In this document: in pieces, positions 42,697-52,517 of the stretch | How positions within the stretch are numbered: the first letter of the stretch is position 1 | How the letters are laid out: each line of letters starts with the position of its first letter | NCBI GenBank assembly: GCA_033725935.1 | Contig: MU867090.1 | Span: 248,001-312,000, forward strand | Source: Cladorrhinum sp. PSN259 | Lineage: Eukaryota; Ascomycota; Sordariomycetes; Sordariales; Podosporaceae | Direction of reading: 5' to 3' | Length of the DNA: 64,000 nucleotides | Position numbers and translations under genes: made by a program | The notes under the pieces: model-generated | The model's database searches: none | Told to the model about the DNA's origin: nothing | Seen by the model: the letters and a program-made list of their open reading frames with translations, nothing else

Positions 42697-43452
42697 TCAA
42701 TGGATTCTCCCTCCCGTGAAATCCATGGTACAGATGACCGCCTGGTCAGGAATCCTAGACACAGCAAGCCATTCACCAGGAGAAATCGGATAGTTTTGCT
42801 TCACGTTGTTCCTGATTATGATATCCGGCTGATAAAACATCAAGTAGTCGCGGACGTTGAAACACTCGATCTCGCGGGCGAGGAGCTGTCGTGCGGAAAT
42901 GACTGCGATCCCTACGTCTCCGCGATCTTGACACGTCCTGCTCCTCGGGTCCCACGGACGCGGCTGTTCCCGTCGGCGATTGGCTTCTTTCACGGCCCTC
43001 TCGTAGTCGTCCCACAGGGAGATGAAGCGTGTCTTGCCAGGGAACTGCCAGTCGAGGTGGTCCAGGACCTCCCTCACGGCGCCTTCTGCCGGAGATCGTT
43101 CGCAAAAGTCCTTGACGGGCGTGCTGTTGCCGGCCCTGATTCCTGCGTAGGGCACGTATGGCGTTTCTGAAACCTCGTCATATACGTGGTAAAACCACGG
43201 TCCTTTGCTGAGCGGATCTCCTGGTATTTCGAAATTCATGGCCGCCCACTGTAGTGTGCTTGGATCGGGGCTTTCTGGTGTTGCTGGAATTCTGGTCAGC
43301 CAACGATCGACAATCAACTTTGATTGATGGAACACTTTATATGGGATGCATTGGACCTCACATTTTCTTATGTGTTGTATAAAGTTGCGATATTGAGATG
43401 TCAAGTTCTCCTGTTCGCTTGGGATTGTTGGAAAGAGGGGAAGAAGGAACAT
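42697..43452 (-). CDS. Uncharacterised fungal protein, possible DUF7587-like domain
   Basis: A 251-aa single-exon frame without signal peptide or TM helix. After an N-terminal ~75 residues, the pattern PWFYHVYDEVSETPYV, then KTRFISLWDDYERAVKEANRR, GDVGIAVISARQL, CFNVRDYLM and GEWLAVSRIPDQAVIC resembles a fungal domain I recall as DUF7587. In that pattern an R/HVxDE...T strand, an ISxxDDxxxA helix and a terminal IPxxAI strand recur. Some such folds are related to ADP-ribosyltransferases, but no proof is visible here. It shares the interval between the two duplicated segments with the HET and RelA/SpoT-NLR genes and is transcribed in the same direction as the HET gene. Function unknown; the start could lie at an internal Met. 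Confidence 0.55.
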   Translation of the reverse strand: MFLLPLFPTIPSEQENLTSQYRNFIQHIRKCEVQCIPYKVFHQSKLIVDRWLTRIPATPESPDPSTLQWAAMNFEIPGDPLSKGPWFYHVYDEVSETPYVPYAGIRAGNSTPVKDFCERSPAEGAVREVLDHLDWQFPGKTRFISLWDDYERAVKEANRRREQPRPWDPRSRTCQDRGDVGIAVISARQLLAREIECFNVRDYLMFYQPDIIIRNNVKQNYPISPGEWLAVSRIPDQAVICTMDFTGGRIH

Positions 43453-43993
43453 CGTGGGGAGCTATGTAGCTACATGTACCTACAGTACGTTAAACGCGGA
43501 CCCCCGCTCCAACTACCTATGTAAAAGCTACCCGCGTCACACCCCCACTTTTTCCATGATTCGTAGGACTCGCCTGCCGAAGTGAGTGCCTCCGAGCATG
43601 CTTGTGGCAGAGAGCACCCAGAACAAGCAGGAGGTATACTTGGGACCACACTTGTGGGCAGTTTATTGCGGAACAAGATCAATGGGGAAATGCAGGCTCA
43701 CTTGAAATAGGTACGGCGTGATATGTCTAGAGTAAAAGTATTTGCAAACAACACTGAGATGTTTGAAGTTGGTTAGGATAGGTCCTAGTCAAACTCCTGG
43801 CTCGACTGAAGCACGCAGTATCGAATGAGGAAGCAGCCTGAGATGCATGCGATCAGCGCCACCAGTGGGAGAATGTTTCGAGAACTACATGTAACGATAA
43901 TGACGGACTTGGATTTGTTACCGCAAAAAGTCATTATATTACGTCAGTCAGGTGGTCATTCCAGTGTTTCCTCATCAACAGCATCCTCCTCTT
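43453..43993. other. Intergenic, no gene seen
   Basis: About 540 bp between the uncharacterised gene and the 3' end of the HET gene; no coding signal. Confidence 0.5.
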
Positions 43994-46787
43994 TCATCTC
44001 TGAACTGAACGCCCTCCGAGGATAATCCAACATCCGCTTGATGCCATAACGTTCTCCAAGGCTTCCCCATGCATAAAAGAATCGATATAACACTCCCCCA
44101 CCAACTCGTATTCCAACTCTTGTCCCGGCCCCGTTCCAAGTTTGCGGACAATAAAAGGGGTGGGCGTGCCGTATATAATGCACACCTGATCTCCACGCCT
44201 CATGCTAACCGGCCCAACACCATTCTTCCCCATACTTGTGGTGAACAGACGTCTTCCATCACAGGCAGTCGAGACAGCATCAACAGCGAGATTACGGTTT
44301 CCTCCTTTTGCAAGATCCTTCAGATCCTTTTCTGTTAGGATAAGGTTATCAGCATTATAATCATCATCATCATCATCATCATCACCATCTATTGGTATAT
44401 CACGGTGGTCGTTGGTTGTGCCGGCAGCCGGGTTCTTCCTCTTCCTCTTCTTCTCAGGGCTCTTCTCTGCGCCGTCACGGTAGTCGTTTGGAATGTATCG
44501 AGTCCCGGAGACTTCTCTTTGCAGCGCCCAAAGCAGTTTATCACCGAGCAGAGCATCAGCAAAATCAGCTAATGCGCTTTGACGATTTTCCATGGGGGTG
44601 CCGTACCATCCTTTCCCTGCAATGAGGGTCATGGCTAGTTCTTCAAGGTCGCGTCTCGAGTAACGAGCGAATTGTAAAAGTTCGGAGAGGTGCAGTACTC
44701 CCAGGCCAAAGGTCCGGCCTGGTGAATTTATGCCAACCACAACTTCATTATAAGGGAATATACCACGAACGGCAAGTCGTTCGGGTCCCGCAAGGTGAAA
44801 GTCTGCAGGTTGAGCTAGACCGGCGGCAAACGCAGGGTGCGAGTCAAGAGGTGCCAGAGTCTGAGGCCCGTCAGCGGCCCACTTCGGTATCCAAGAGGGT
44901 ATTGATGCCTGGGCGGTTCCGGATTCAATGCCATTCTGAACAAAGGATAGAAACGCAAGAGAAGTTGGGTTAGTGACGATCATGGTGTAAGCGATGTCGC
45001 GGTAGACATCATCAAGCGACTTGGCATAATCGGGCTTGATGGAGAGTTTCACTTGATCCGTTGTGGGTAGACCCAATAGTCCGAATATTTTATCCCGCTT
45101 GTCCTGGCACTGGAACTGACGAGTCAAGGCCAAGAGTTCGCAGAGAGAGAAACGAAGTGGCTGGAAGAAGCGCTGCAGGCGCGAGATTCGGTACATGAAG
45201 TAGGCATTCATGACCCCCGGTGGAACTTGTCGCCGCGAGTCCGTGGGTTGACGGCCATTTTGATCGTAATAGCCCTTCGGATCATAAAAGGGCCCCTTGG
45301 GTACGATGCGATTCCAGTTGGTCCGGATGATAGCTGCTGCTAGCCCGATCCATTCCCACGGCATCTCGCATTCGCCCCACATGGCCGTGGCTCGACGTGC
45401 CAGCGCAATCTCCTGAATTACCCAGAGCCGGAGGAACCATTTGCGTTTGTAGAGCTTCAAGATATCGAACCAAGTGTCGCTTTCCGATGTAAGCACGCGC
45501 GGCGGGGAGGTTCCCTCGCCAACTCCGCGGATGTTGAATCGAGGTTTGTCACGGAGAACCGTACCCGTGAATTCGGCCCATGAAGACACAACCGAACAAA
45601 CTCCCTCGAAATGCTTTTATCGCCACTGGGGTCTGTTTCAACCAGAGCTTCTCCTCCCGACTCGGACCCAACCATACAATCACCTGAAAAGCGTTTTGGT
45701 AGATTTCCCCCATCACTGACACCTGTTGACTGCGTTCGGCGAGGTCACCTTGGTTAATACACAGACCGTCAGCCCAGATTACTCGCGGCTTGTCTGTCCT
45801 CCGCAATCTTTGAAGGGCCAGAAATAGATTCATGCCGATGGTCATCTGGACTCCGTCACACTCAATGATTGGTGTAACAAACTCAGATGTGTACTTCTTC
45901 TTGAGTAACCAGGTGTACGAAAGCGCTTCATACGCCCCAATATTCTCGCCAAGTGCACAGACATGGAGTCGGCATCGCAACGGATCCTTCACTTGGTCCG
46001 CGGGGAGAATCTCGAGCAGGCGGAACTGATCACCAGGGCCGTCGAGAGTGCTATAGAGCGATCCGTGTTGTCGTTGGGCAGTCGGTGACACTTTGATGGG
46101 CCGCAGAGCGTCTGTTTCACTTTCTTCTGCACCGTGAGACGGCGCAATAGTTCCAGAACCATTTTCGGTGGACTGAAGAAACTCCTCATCTCTCGATAGC
46201 AGCTCTCCCATGTCTCGATTCCGCACCAATGGGGCTAGTACTAGTCCCGAAGGGAGCTCCAGGGGCAAGGTAAAACGTGCTCCTGTGCAGTTGCGGGTGT
46301 ATCGCTTGTCAGAAATTTTCGAGTAGCGTACGGCGGCCACAGGGGTTGGGCTACATGTACTTACCTTGCTTCCCATATCCTATTACCTGAAAGTAGGTTG
46401 TTGAGAGCTTCAACCTACTCTCTTCGGCGGTCAAGAACGTAGCTTCGACCTTGTCTATCTCCCTCTCGTGCTTATCGAGATTTTCGCCCGAATGGGCGCC
46501 TTTCGTATCAATGGGGATGGTTGAGGTTGTGGCTTCGTAGTCTGGCAACAATGAACATGTCAGATGCGTCGATGCAACATTAGGAAGCTGCTAGGGGTAA
46601 GAAAGGTTACGTACCTTTCGCATAGTCAGACCAATATCTTTCCCAGTCGGACAAAGTTCCAATGTCATCAAAAGTAACCCGCACTCTCCCGAATATCGTC
46701 TTTGGTAAACATGGGACTCGCATCGTCCTCATTTTTATGAGAACCCTCATCGGTAGGGATACTTTTGGGTGAATCGCGGGTGGCCAT
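43994..46787 (-). CDS. HET-domain protein with an interrupted reading frame
   Basis: A heterokaryon-incompatibility-type protein. HET blocks: AYEALSYTWLL, VIWADGLCINQGDLAERSQQVSVMGEIYQNAFQVIVWLGP and KRKWFLRLWVIQEIALARRATAMWG. The C-terminal YELVGECYIDSFMHGEAL is typical. The upstream splice model joins YWSDYAK (to ~46607) through an intron to exon 46365-46541, then GTAAGT..CACAG to 46282, giving VIGYGKQGARFTLPL. The extreme 5' end (Met at 46787) needs either a 49-nt intron or a frame change near 46680. Between WLGP (~45670) and SSWAEFTG (~45588) the frame must shift by one base (or by two separate one-base losses), and no acceptable intron explains it. A run of ~8 Asp (ATC repeat, 44358-44382) lies near the C-terminus. 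HET proteins trigger cell death on non-self recognition. This copy may be inactive, or the sequence may carry an error. Confidence 0.8.
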
Positions 46788-48159
46788 GTCAACGAAGACT
46801 AAGGTAGTGGTGATGCTTCTTTGAGAGGTCAGGTTCACAGAGTGATCGCAGGAAGGAGACTTCTTTACCTTTCCCCGCATTCTAACTGTGGTTGTGCTCC
46901 TTATCTTGCATATTAAGGCGTCGAATTTGACGCCCCCCTCGTGGGTGCGCGCCCTAAGAGTGTTAGCGGGTGATAGGCATTTATATGGTGTATTGCACGG
47001 AAGGTTTCGGGAATGTCAGTTAATCTTTAAAACGGTGATATTGTTAACTGTTCATGTCACTTCGTCTCAACTTCCCGGTCACGTTTGCTGCAGAAAAGTT
47101 ATAAGAGTTGAGTCAGGTCAGCTTCTGGGACGGTCCGACAAGACAAGTCTGGAATTTCGGTGGCTTATCTAGTGATGTGAGATGGCAGATGGCAACAATG
47201 GTTCTTGGGACCCCAGATGCACGCGCAATCTTCCAAATGCTTTATTGAACCATTTAATTATAGTGAAATTTGCTATTCGCGTTTGGTGAAAATTGAGAGA
47301 GTGAACCATTGGCGGATGCACATGTGAGTGAGGCACAGGCCGCAGCGGGAAAACCCGGGGAGTGACAAGGCTTTCCAAGGCTGATAGCGTAATCATGAAA
47401 AGATGCGCAGACTAAATGGGGATTGGGTTTGCAGAGAGGGCTGATAGTATTCTATCACAAGGACTACCTACGGCCTGCGCAAGCCCAGACTAAAAAGTGA
47501 TTGGAAACAAGTGAAACAAGGGAAGCAAAAAATAGCGGCCCATCAGATGATCCAACTGATGGAACCACACTTGCGGTCCAGGCCGTGGGGTGGTACCAGG
47601 TGAAACAGACAACAGCCACGCCGCGCAAAGTAATTGGGAAGGAATTGGAAGGCCTGGGCCAGCTTGACCCATAAATGAACAATTGAATTCGGATTTTGAA
47701 CAATCGAATTCGGATTTTGAACAAAGCTTTTCCAAAGTTTTGTAAACCTAATCCAATCCAGCTCTGGTCACCCTTTGTTGAGCCAAACCAAGTTTTGTTT
47801 TCATCCGTACTTTTCCCACTATCATATTATATTTATGTGTATTTTAGTATTATACACCCGCCCGGCTGCCTTATGCTAGCCCCTCAGGCCATTCAGTCGC
47901 GCTGAGGATGAAACACAAATCGGTTGAGGTAGATAGGTGCTCTAGATACTGCTTGATAATCACGGAGAGTCATTCGGTTGTATCTCCAAGGGGATTAATT
48001 TTCTTGATTCATAAAACCTCGGGGTTGTGCTTGATTTCTCCCGTCGTCTCAACCGACAGCAGTTTACCCGACTTATAGTTTCCTCTTTTGTTTACCCACC
48101 TACCTAACTAATTATTCAATCATCAAGTGTTTTGCACAGCCCATCGAGACGCAGGAAAA
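46788..48159. other. Divergent promoter region between HET and RelA/SpoT-NLR genes
   Basis: About 1.4 kb. Contains the two 21-bp tandem units at 47678-47719. Both flanking genes point away from it. Short ORFs inside lack coding character. TATTATACACCC near 47850 is the closest TATA-like stretch to the NLR gene, ~310 bp upstream of its ATG. Confidence 0.5.
47678..47719 (+). repeat. Two tandem 21-bp units
   Basis: Two direct 21-bp copies containing GAATTCGGATTTTG, differing by one T/C. Recent local duplication in the intergenic region between the HET and NLR genes. Confidence 0.8.
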
Positions 48160-50934
48160 ATGGCTCTAGACCTCTGCTCAAAGACACGTGATCGGATCAA
48201 AAACTGCGAGACTGAGTTTGCGAGTTTGGATCTCAAGACGATCTTTGCGGACAAAGTATGGCCGACCGTTGAGGGTGACTATGAGACCATGCGGAGAGAG
48301 CTGGATGAATTCTGCACCAATACCCTCAACGACCTCGGCATCAGCTGTGAAGTTTCCAGCAGAACCAAAACGCGCGACTCTGTCGAGAGGTCCCTTCGGC
48401 GACGAGAGCAGGAGGAGCTGGGGGACGAGAAAGAATTTAGGAACCTGACCCACGTCCTGGACGAAATTCACGACCTCGTGGGGCTCAGAATCGTGCTGCA
48501 TTATCCCGACGACTTTCACAGGGCAACCAAATTCATCGACGACGCGTTCTGCAAGGAGCGGGACCCGAGGATCTGGCTCCCTGACCGCGAGACGGGCAAT
48601 CTCTGGAAACCGTGGTTTGGTGCCTACCAGACCGTCAATTATCGTCTTAGCTTGGAAAAGTCGAACCTGATGGAATCCCCGAGCAACAGCAACAGCAACC
48701 CGAACCCGAACCCCTCCTCCTCCCTTCTTCAATTCTGTGGAGTCTTGTTCGAGATACAGCTGACGACTTTTGACGAGAATTTGTACAACGAGCTTTGCTA
48801 TCCGCTTTTGTACAAGAAGACGTCGGGACAGCTTAATCTGCAGGAAGAACAAGTCTTGGACATGGCCCACGGGGCCGCTCGCTTTTACACACTGTGCAAG
48901 GTGTTTCTCAAGAACAAACTGCAAGACACACCCGAGCCTGCCGACCAATCACAAATTGTCCAAGGTACGAGAGGTTTCGTCCGGAGCTTAGCTGACGCTG
49001 TCCCAATCGACGGTCCCAGAGGTGGCTTCGAATCTCCTCCGGAAGGCTGCAATACCATTGAGGATCTCAAGGAATGGCTGAACACGCGGCTGGAAGATGT
49101 GTTTGGAAAGCTAGAGTATGTTGTTCAAATCTCGAGTGTGTGCTGGCTGGGGAAATAATTGCTGATCATGGACAGGAACATGAATTCAACTTCTTCTTTG
49201 AGATATAGGGTTCCCTGGGAAGAAACAACTTGTAAGTGACAAAATAACACACCAGTATTCGCCCGTGTCGTGGCTGACCGTCTACTATGCTCAGTCATTG
49301 TCCCTTACGCCAGTAACCCCGATTTTATAGGACGCTCAGAGATACTGGAAAGACTGAAAGCCCAGCTTGGCCACACAAAACGTGAAGAAGCATCCGAGCG
49401 CACCTCTCAGGGTGGAGCGGGACTTTACGGCCTCGGCGGTATCGGGTATGAAGCTCAGTAATTCCCAGTTCATAACCTCTTGCTAACAACACCATTGATA
49501 AGGAAAACACAAATCGCACTGCAATACATCTACTGGTTGCGAGCGGAACACCCAGACGTTTCGGTGTTTTGGGTTCACGCAAGCACCGCCGAGCGGTTTA
49601 GGCAGGCATATGCTTCCATCGCTCGAGAATGCAATATCCCTGGCTGTGAGAATTCCGAAGCCGACATTCTGACGCTGGTCAAGACGTGGTTAGAAACCAA
49701 AAATGGGCATCGATGGATGATGGTCATCGACAATGCCGACGATGCCGAGCTCTTCACCTCGCCCCGGGGGCTGGGTAAACACATTCCAGACTGTGCCCAC
49801 GGATCAGTTCTCGTCACAACCCGAAACAGAATCGCAGCGATCAAGCTCCTTCGGGCCAGGCCCCTGATCGAAGTCGGTAACATGGACGAGGCCGACTCGA
49901 CGAAGCTTTTACAGCAGAGGCTTCAACGGGGTGATACCGACACCAACATCTTGTTAAAACTGGCGTCACGCTTAGAATATCTACCACTCGCCTTAGCCCA
50001 AGCTGCAGCATTCATCCGAGAGAACGCCATCTCGGTCCAGCAATACATTAAACTCGTCGACACAAACAGTGAGTGCGAGACAGACCTTCTCAGCCAAGAA
50101 TTCGAGACAGCCGGCAGGGATCCAGAGTCTCGGTGCGCAGTTGCACAAACTTGGATTCGCTCGTTCGAACAGATTCAATTTCAAAACCCTCTGGCGGGAC
50201 AGCTGCTCTCCCTCATGAGCCTCTTCGACAGACGGGAAATACCGATGGAGTTTCTGAACAACTATATCGACCGGCCAAAGTGCATTGGCAGCCGGCCCGA
50301 AATACAATTGAAACCAAAGAAGAGACATTGGCCGTCCAAACTCGTCGGCTCTCTGAAGCTTACTAGAACATTTCGGTTGTTGTCCGTCGGCAATACTCGC
50401 GCAGAATCCGCAGGAGAGGTCGAACGCATCAAAGCCCTGGGCGTCCTGAAAGCCTTCTCCTTCATCACGCAAGACAAGGACGATGGCAGCAGCAGCAGCA
50501 GCAGCAGCTTCAGCATGCACCGCCTCGTCCAGCTGGTCGCGCGGCGGTGGCTCGCCCAGAACGACACCGCCATGGCTCAATTTGTGGAGCAGGCCATGTT
50601 TGCTCTGGCCGAGGCGTGCCCATACGGCAACGACGAGTCAAAATCCGGCAAATACCTTCCGCACGTGTACGCCGTCCTGGGACTCGCCGGTCCCGAATCG
50701 AGTCAAGCAAAAAAGATGGCCAGGTCGCGTAGGTACTTTGGAGACGGCCGAGCGTGGGTTGATGATGATGATAATACTTCTTCACCTTTACTATCAACGA
50801 GTAGTACCGTTTCTGTAAACACAGGAACTGGCCCTCTCGCATGTATGAATGACAGTGAAGAGGACCTCAAGAAGCATAAGGAGGAATATTATCATGATGA
50901 TGCTGCGCAGTATTTACTTACTGAAGAAGGTTGA
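48160..50934 (+). CDS. NLR-type STAND protein: RelA/SpoT domain plus NB-ARC
   Basis: Four exons, 48160-49115, 49176-49231, 49295-49445 and 49503-50934, give 864 aa; introns are 57-63 nt and the last splits the Walker A loop. An in-frame Met at 48127 is a weaker start. Residues ~65-250 form a RelA/SpoT-type nucleotidyltransferase: SSRTKTRDSVERSLRRRE (substrate-loop pattern), D105 in HDLVGLRIVLHY, GAYQTVNYRLSL, and E198 in FEIQLTT followed by YNELCYPLLYK. Residues ~360-740 form an NB-ARC ATPase: FIGRSEIL, Walker A GLGGIGKTQIAL (K389), Walker B WMMVIDNADD, sensor GSVLVTTRNR, LPLALAQAAAFI and the MHD-type loop FSMHRLVQLVARRWL (~725). Only ~130 residues follow, without the TPR or ankyrin repeats usual in fungal NLRs. 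In bacteria such synthetases make (p)ppGpp or toxic (p)ppApp-like products. Here alarmone synthesis on activation is inferred. Confidence 0.88.
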
Positions 50935-51239
50935 CGTGGATCATCACAGAACGAGGTTTTTTGTAAAAGTACATCATTCTGTAGATTGGTAAAATGCGGC
51001 GGGGATTGGGGTAGCTGGGCTGTGGAAAAAAAGATTTTATGTAGTTTTTGTTGTTGCGAGCGAAGTGGTGGGATTTTATGGGAATTTTAAAAAAAAAATA
51101 AAAAAATAAAAAAAAAAGAGCGTTAGGAAAGCGTGAGAACAAGGGGCAGGTAGTAATTACCTAGTTAGTTTGGATACCCTCCCAAGTTCGATGAATATTT
51201 GATTCCTCACTTTAAGTAAGGGCAAGAGCAGGAAGATAT
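50935..51239. other. Intergenic 3' flank of the NLR gene
   Basis: About 300 bp, A/T-rich (A-tract at 51086-51117). No gene seen. The right copy of the duplicated segment starts near 51240. Confidence 0.5.
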
Positions 51240-51316
51240 GGAAATATCAGTTTATTGTTTTAATGATCCATCCCTTTCCACTAAAAACCCATCTTTAAAA
51301 ATTAACTTCCACTCCC

Positions 51317-51350
<34 letters not shown>

Positions 51351-51690
51351 CCAGCCTACCTACTGAATAAACTACCTTAATACTGCTGATTAATCACTTC
51401 TTCTTCCCCTCGTCGCACAGAGGGCTACAGCATCCCTGGTCGTTCGTCGTCTTGGTCTTGAAGTCGCAAGTCGCATTCTTCTTGGCGGCCGCGGTGCACT
51501 TCTGGACCTCGGTGCCCAGGTTCTTGTTGCAGTGCTTGCACTTTGTCGTAATTTCGCAGCACATTTTTGATATTATTTATTACAATTCTTTTTTTGGAAG
51601 TCAAGTTTTTTGGGCTTAATTTTTTTTTGTGGGTGCTTTTGTATGTTTTTTTTCCCTAAAAAGGTTGGTTGTAGATAGATAGATAGATGT
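51240..51690 (-). repeat. Right copy of the duplicated segment, intact
   Basis: Direct counterpart of 41801-42165, with a longer T/A homopolymer tract (51317-51344) and the intact small Cys-rich gene. It lies in the same orientation as the left copy, so the two flank the 9-kb block holding the uncharacterised, HET and RelA/SpoT-NLR genes. Confidence 0.65.
51394..51564 (-). CDS. Small Cys-rich intracellular-type protein (56 aa)
   Basis: Too short for standard ORF listing but convincing: 56 codons starting MCCEITTKCKHCNKN and ending CDEGKKK, with nine Cys at positions 2, 3, 9, 12, 23, 33, 45, 46 and 50 and ten or more Lys. It has GC-rich third positions in AT-rich flanks. The relic at 41919 shows that the same frame existed in a second copy with no indels. 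There is no signal peptide, so it probably stays inside the cell. Spaced CxxC and CC pairs suggest metal binding or disulfides, resembling small Cys-rich fungal proteins of unknown role. It lies just downstream of the RelA/SpoT-NLR gene, on the opposite strand. Confidence 0.75.
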   Translation of the reverse strand: MCCEITTKCKHCNKNLGTEVQKCTAAAKKNATCDFKTKTTNDQGCCSPLCDEGKKK

Positions 51691-52517
51691 GTGGATGTGT
51701 CTGTTCTGTAGAATGAGCTCTACCAATTTGACGAGGAAGGAGAGAGAGGGTATTTATACAAAGACTGATTTACTCTACCTACCTACCTACCTACTCCTGA
51801 CCCAAATTGCCTCAGTGAGTAATACAGAAGATATCGAGTTCCACAAAACACATATCCGATCTACCTGCGTTCTAAATAATATCGCAATGATTCGCTTATT
51901 AAATCACTGACAACTCACACTTGCACAGACAGACACTCTTGCGGTTAGGTTGACTACCTACCTACATCTAGAATCTGTGTTGCACTCTACCAGGTTACTA
52001 GGGAGACAAAGCCACTGTGACACCGACCCCGGCAACGGGCATCTAATCAAAATGTCAAAAGTAAATACTGAGCTCAGTGGCAACAGTTGACTTGATTTAT
52101 TCACTTGAGATGGACTAATGATTTCCAGTAGACCACCACATTCTGCAGAGCCAAAACTTTCAGTCCTAACTCTGAGAAGCCTGCCCGATCTGATCTGGTC
52201 TTCATTTAAACCCCCAGCCACGTCAGTAAAAATACAGCCTTCAACTATTAGCGACGCAACGCAATGAAAATAGCTGCGGAGATCTCCGTCAGTTTCGGCA
52301 TCTGCCGGGAATCAAGATCGATATCTGATCTTCAAGGACTAGATATCTACGGAATCAAGCCACGTAATCTTTCACTCTCACCATCCCCCACCAGCATCAG
52401 TCTCAAATTTGAAATTCATCGCCATACCACCTCCCGACCCCCCCTATTTTCTGCTCGGAATCTTCACCCAAATCTCCCCTTTATTTCTTTACTGGCTCAC
52501 CGGCACCTCCCTCTCCC
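51691..52517. other. Intergenic, no further gene
   Basis: Promoter of the small Cys-rich gene, a CTAC tandem microsatellite (51776-51795; similar CTAC units near 51955) and the 3' flank of the SET/MYND gene. Short ORFs are not supported. Confidence 0.45.
51751..51758 (-). promoter_or_regulatory. TATA box of the small Cys-rich gene
   Basis: TATAAATA on the minus strand, ~187 bp upstream of the ATG at 51564. It lies outside the duplicated segment, so the relic copy has no equivalent. Confidence 0.45.

Noticed and set aside
44356..44390. CRISPR-like or structured repeat (ATC units)
   Set aside because: Simple trinucleotide microsatellite encoding Asp within the HET gene; no spacer structure.
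41801..51690. Transposon (Starship or DNA element) carrying the HET/NLR block
   Set aside because: No tyrosine recombinase (DUF3435), transposase, terminal inverted repeat or target duplication was seen; the flanking repeats are short direct copies, so only 'flanked block' is claimed.
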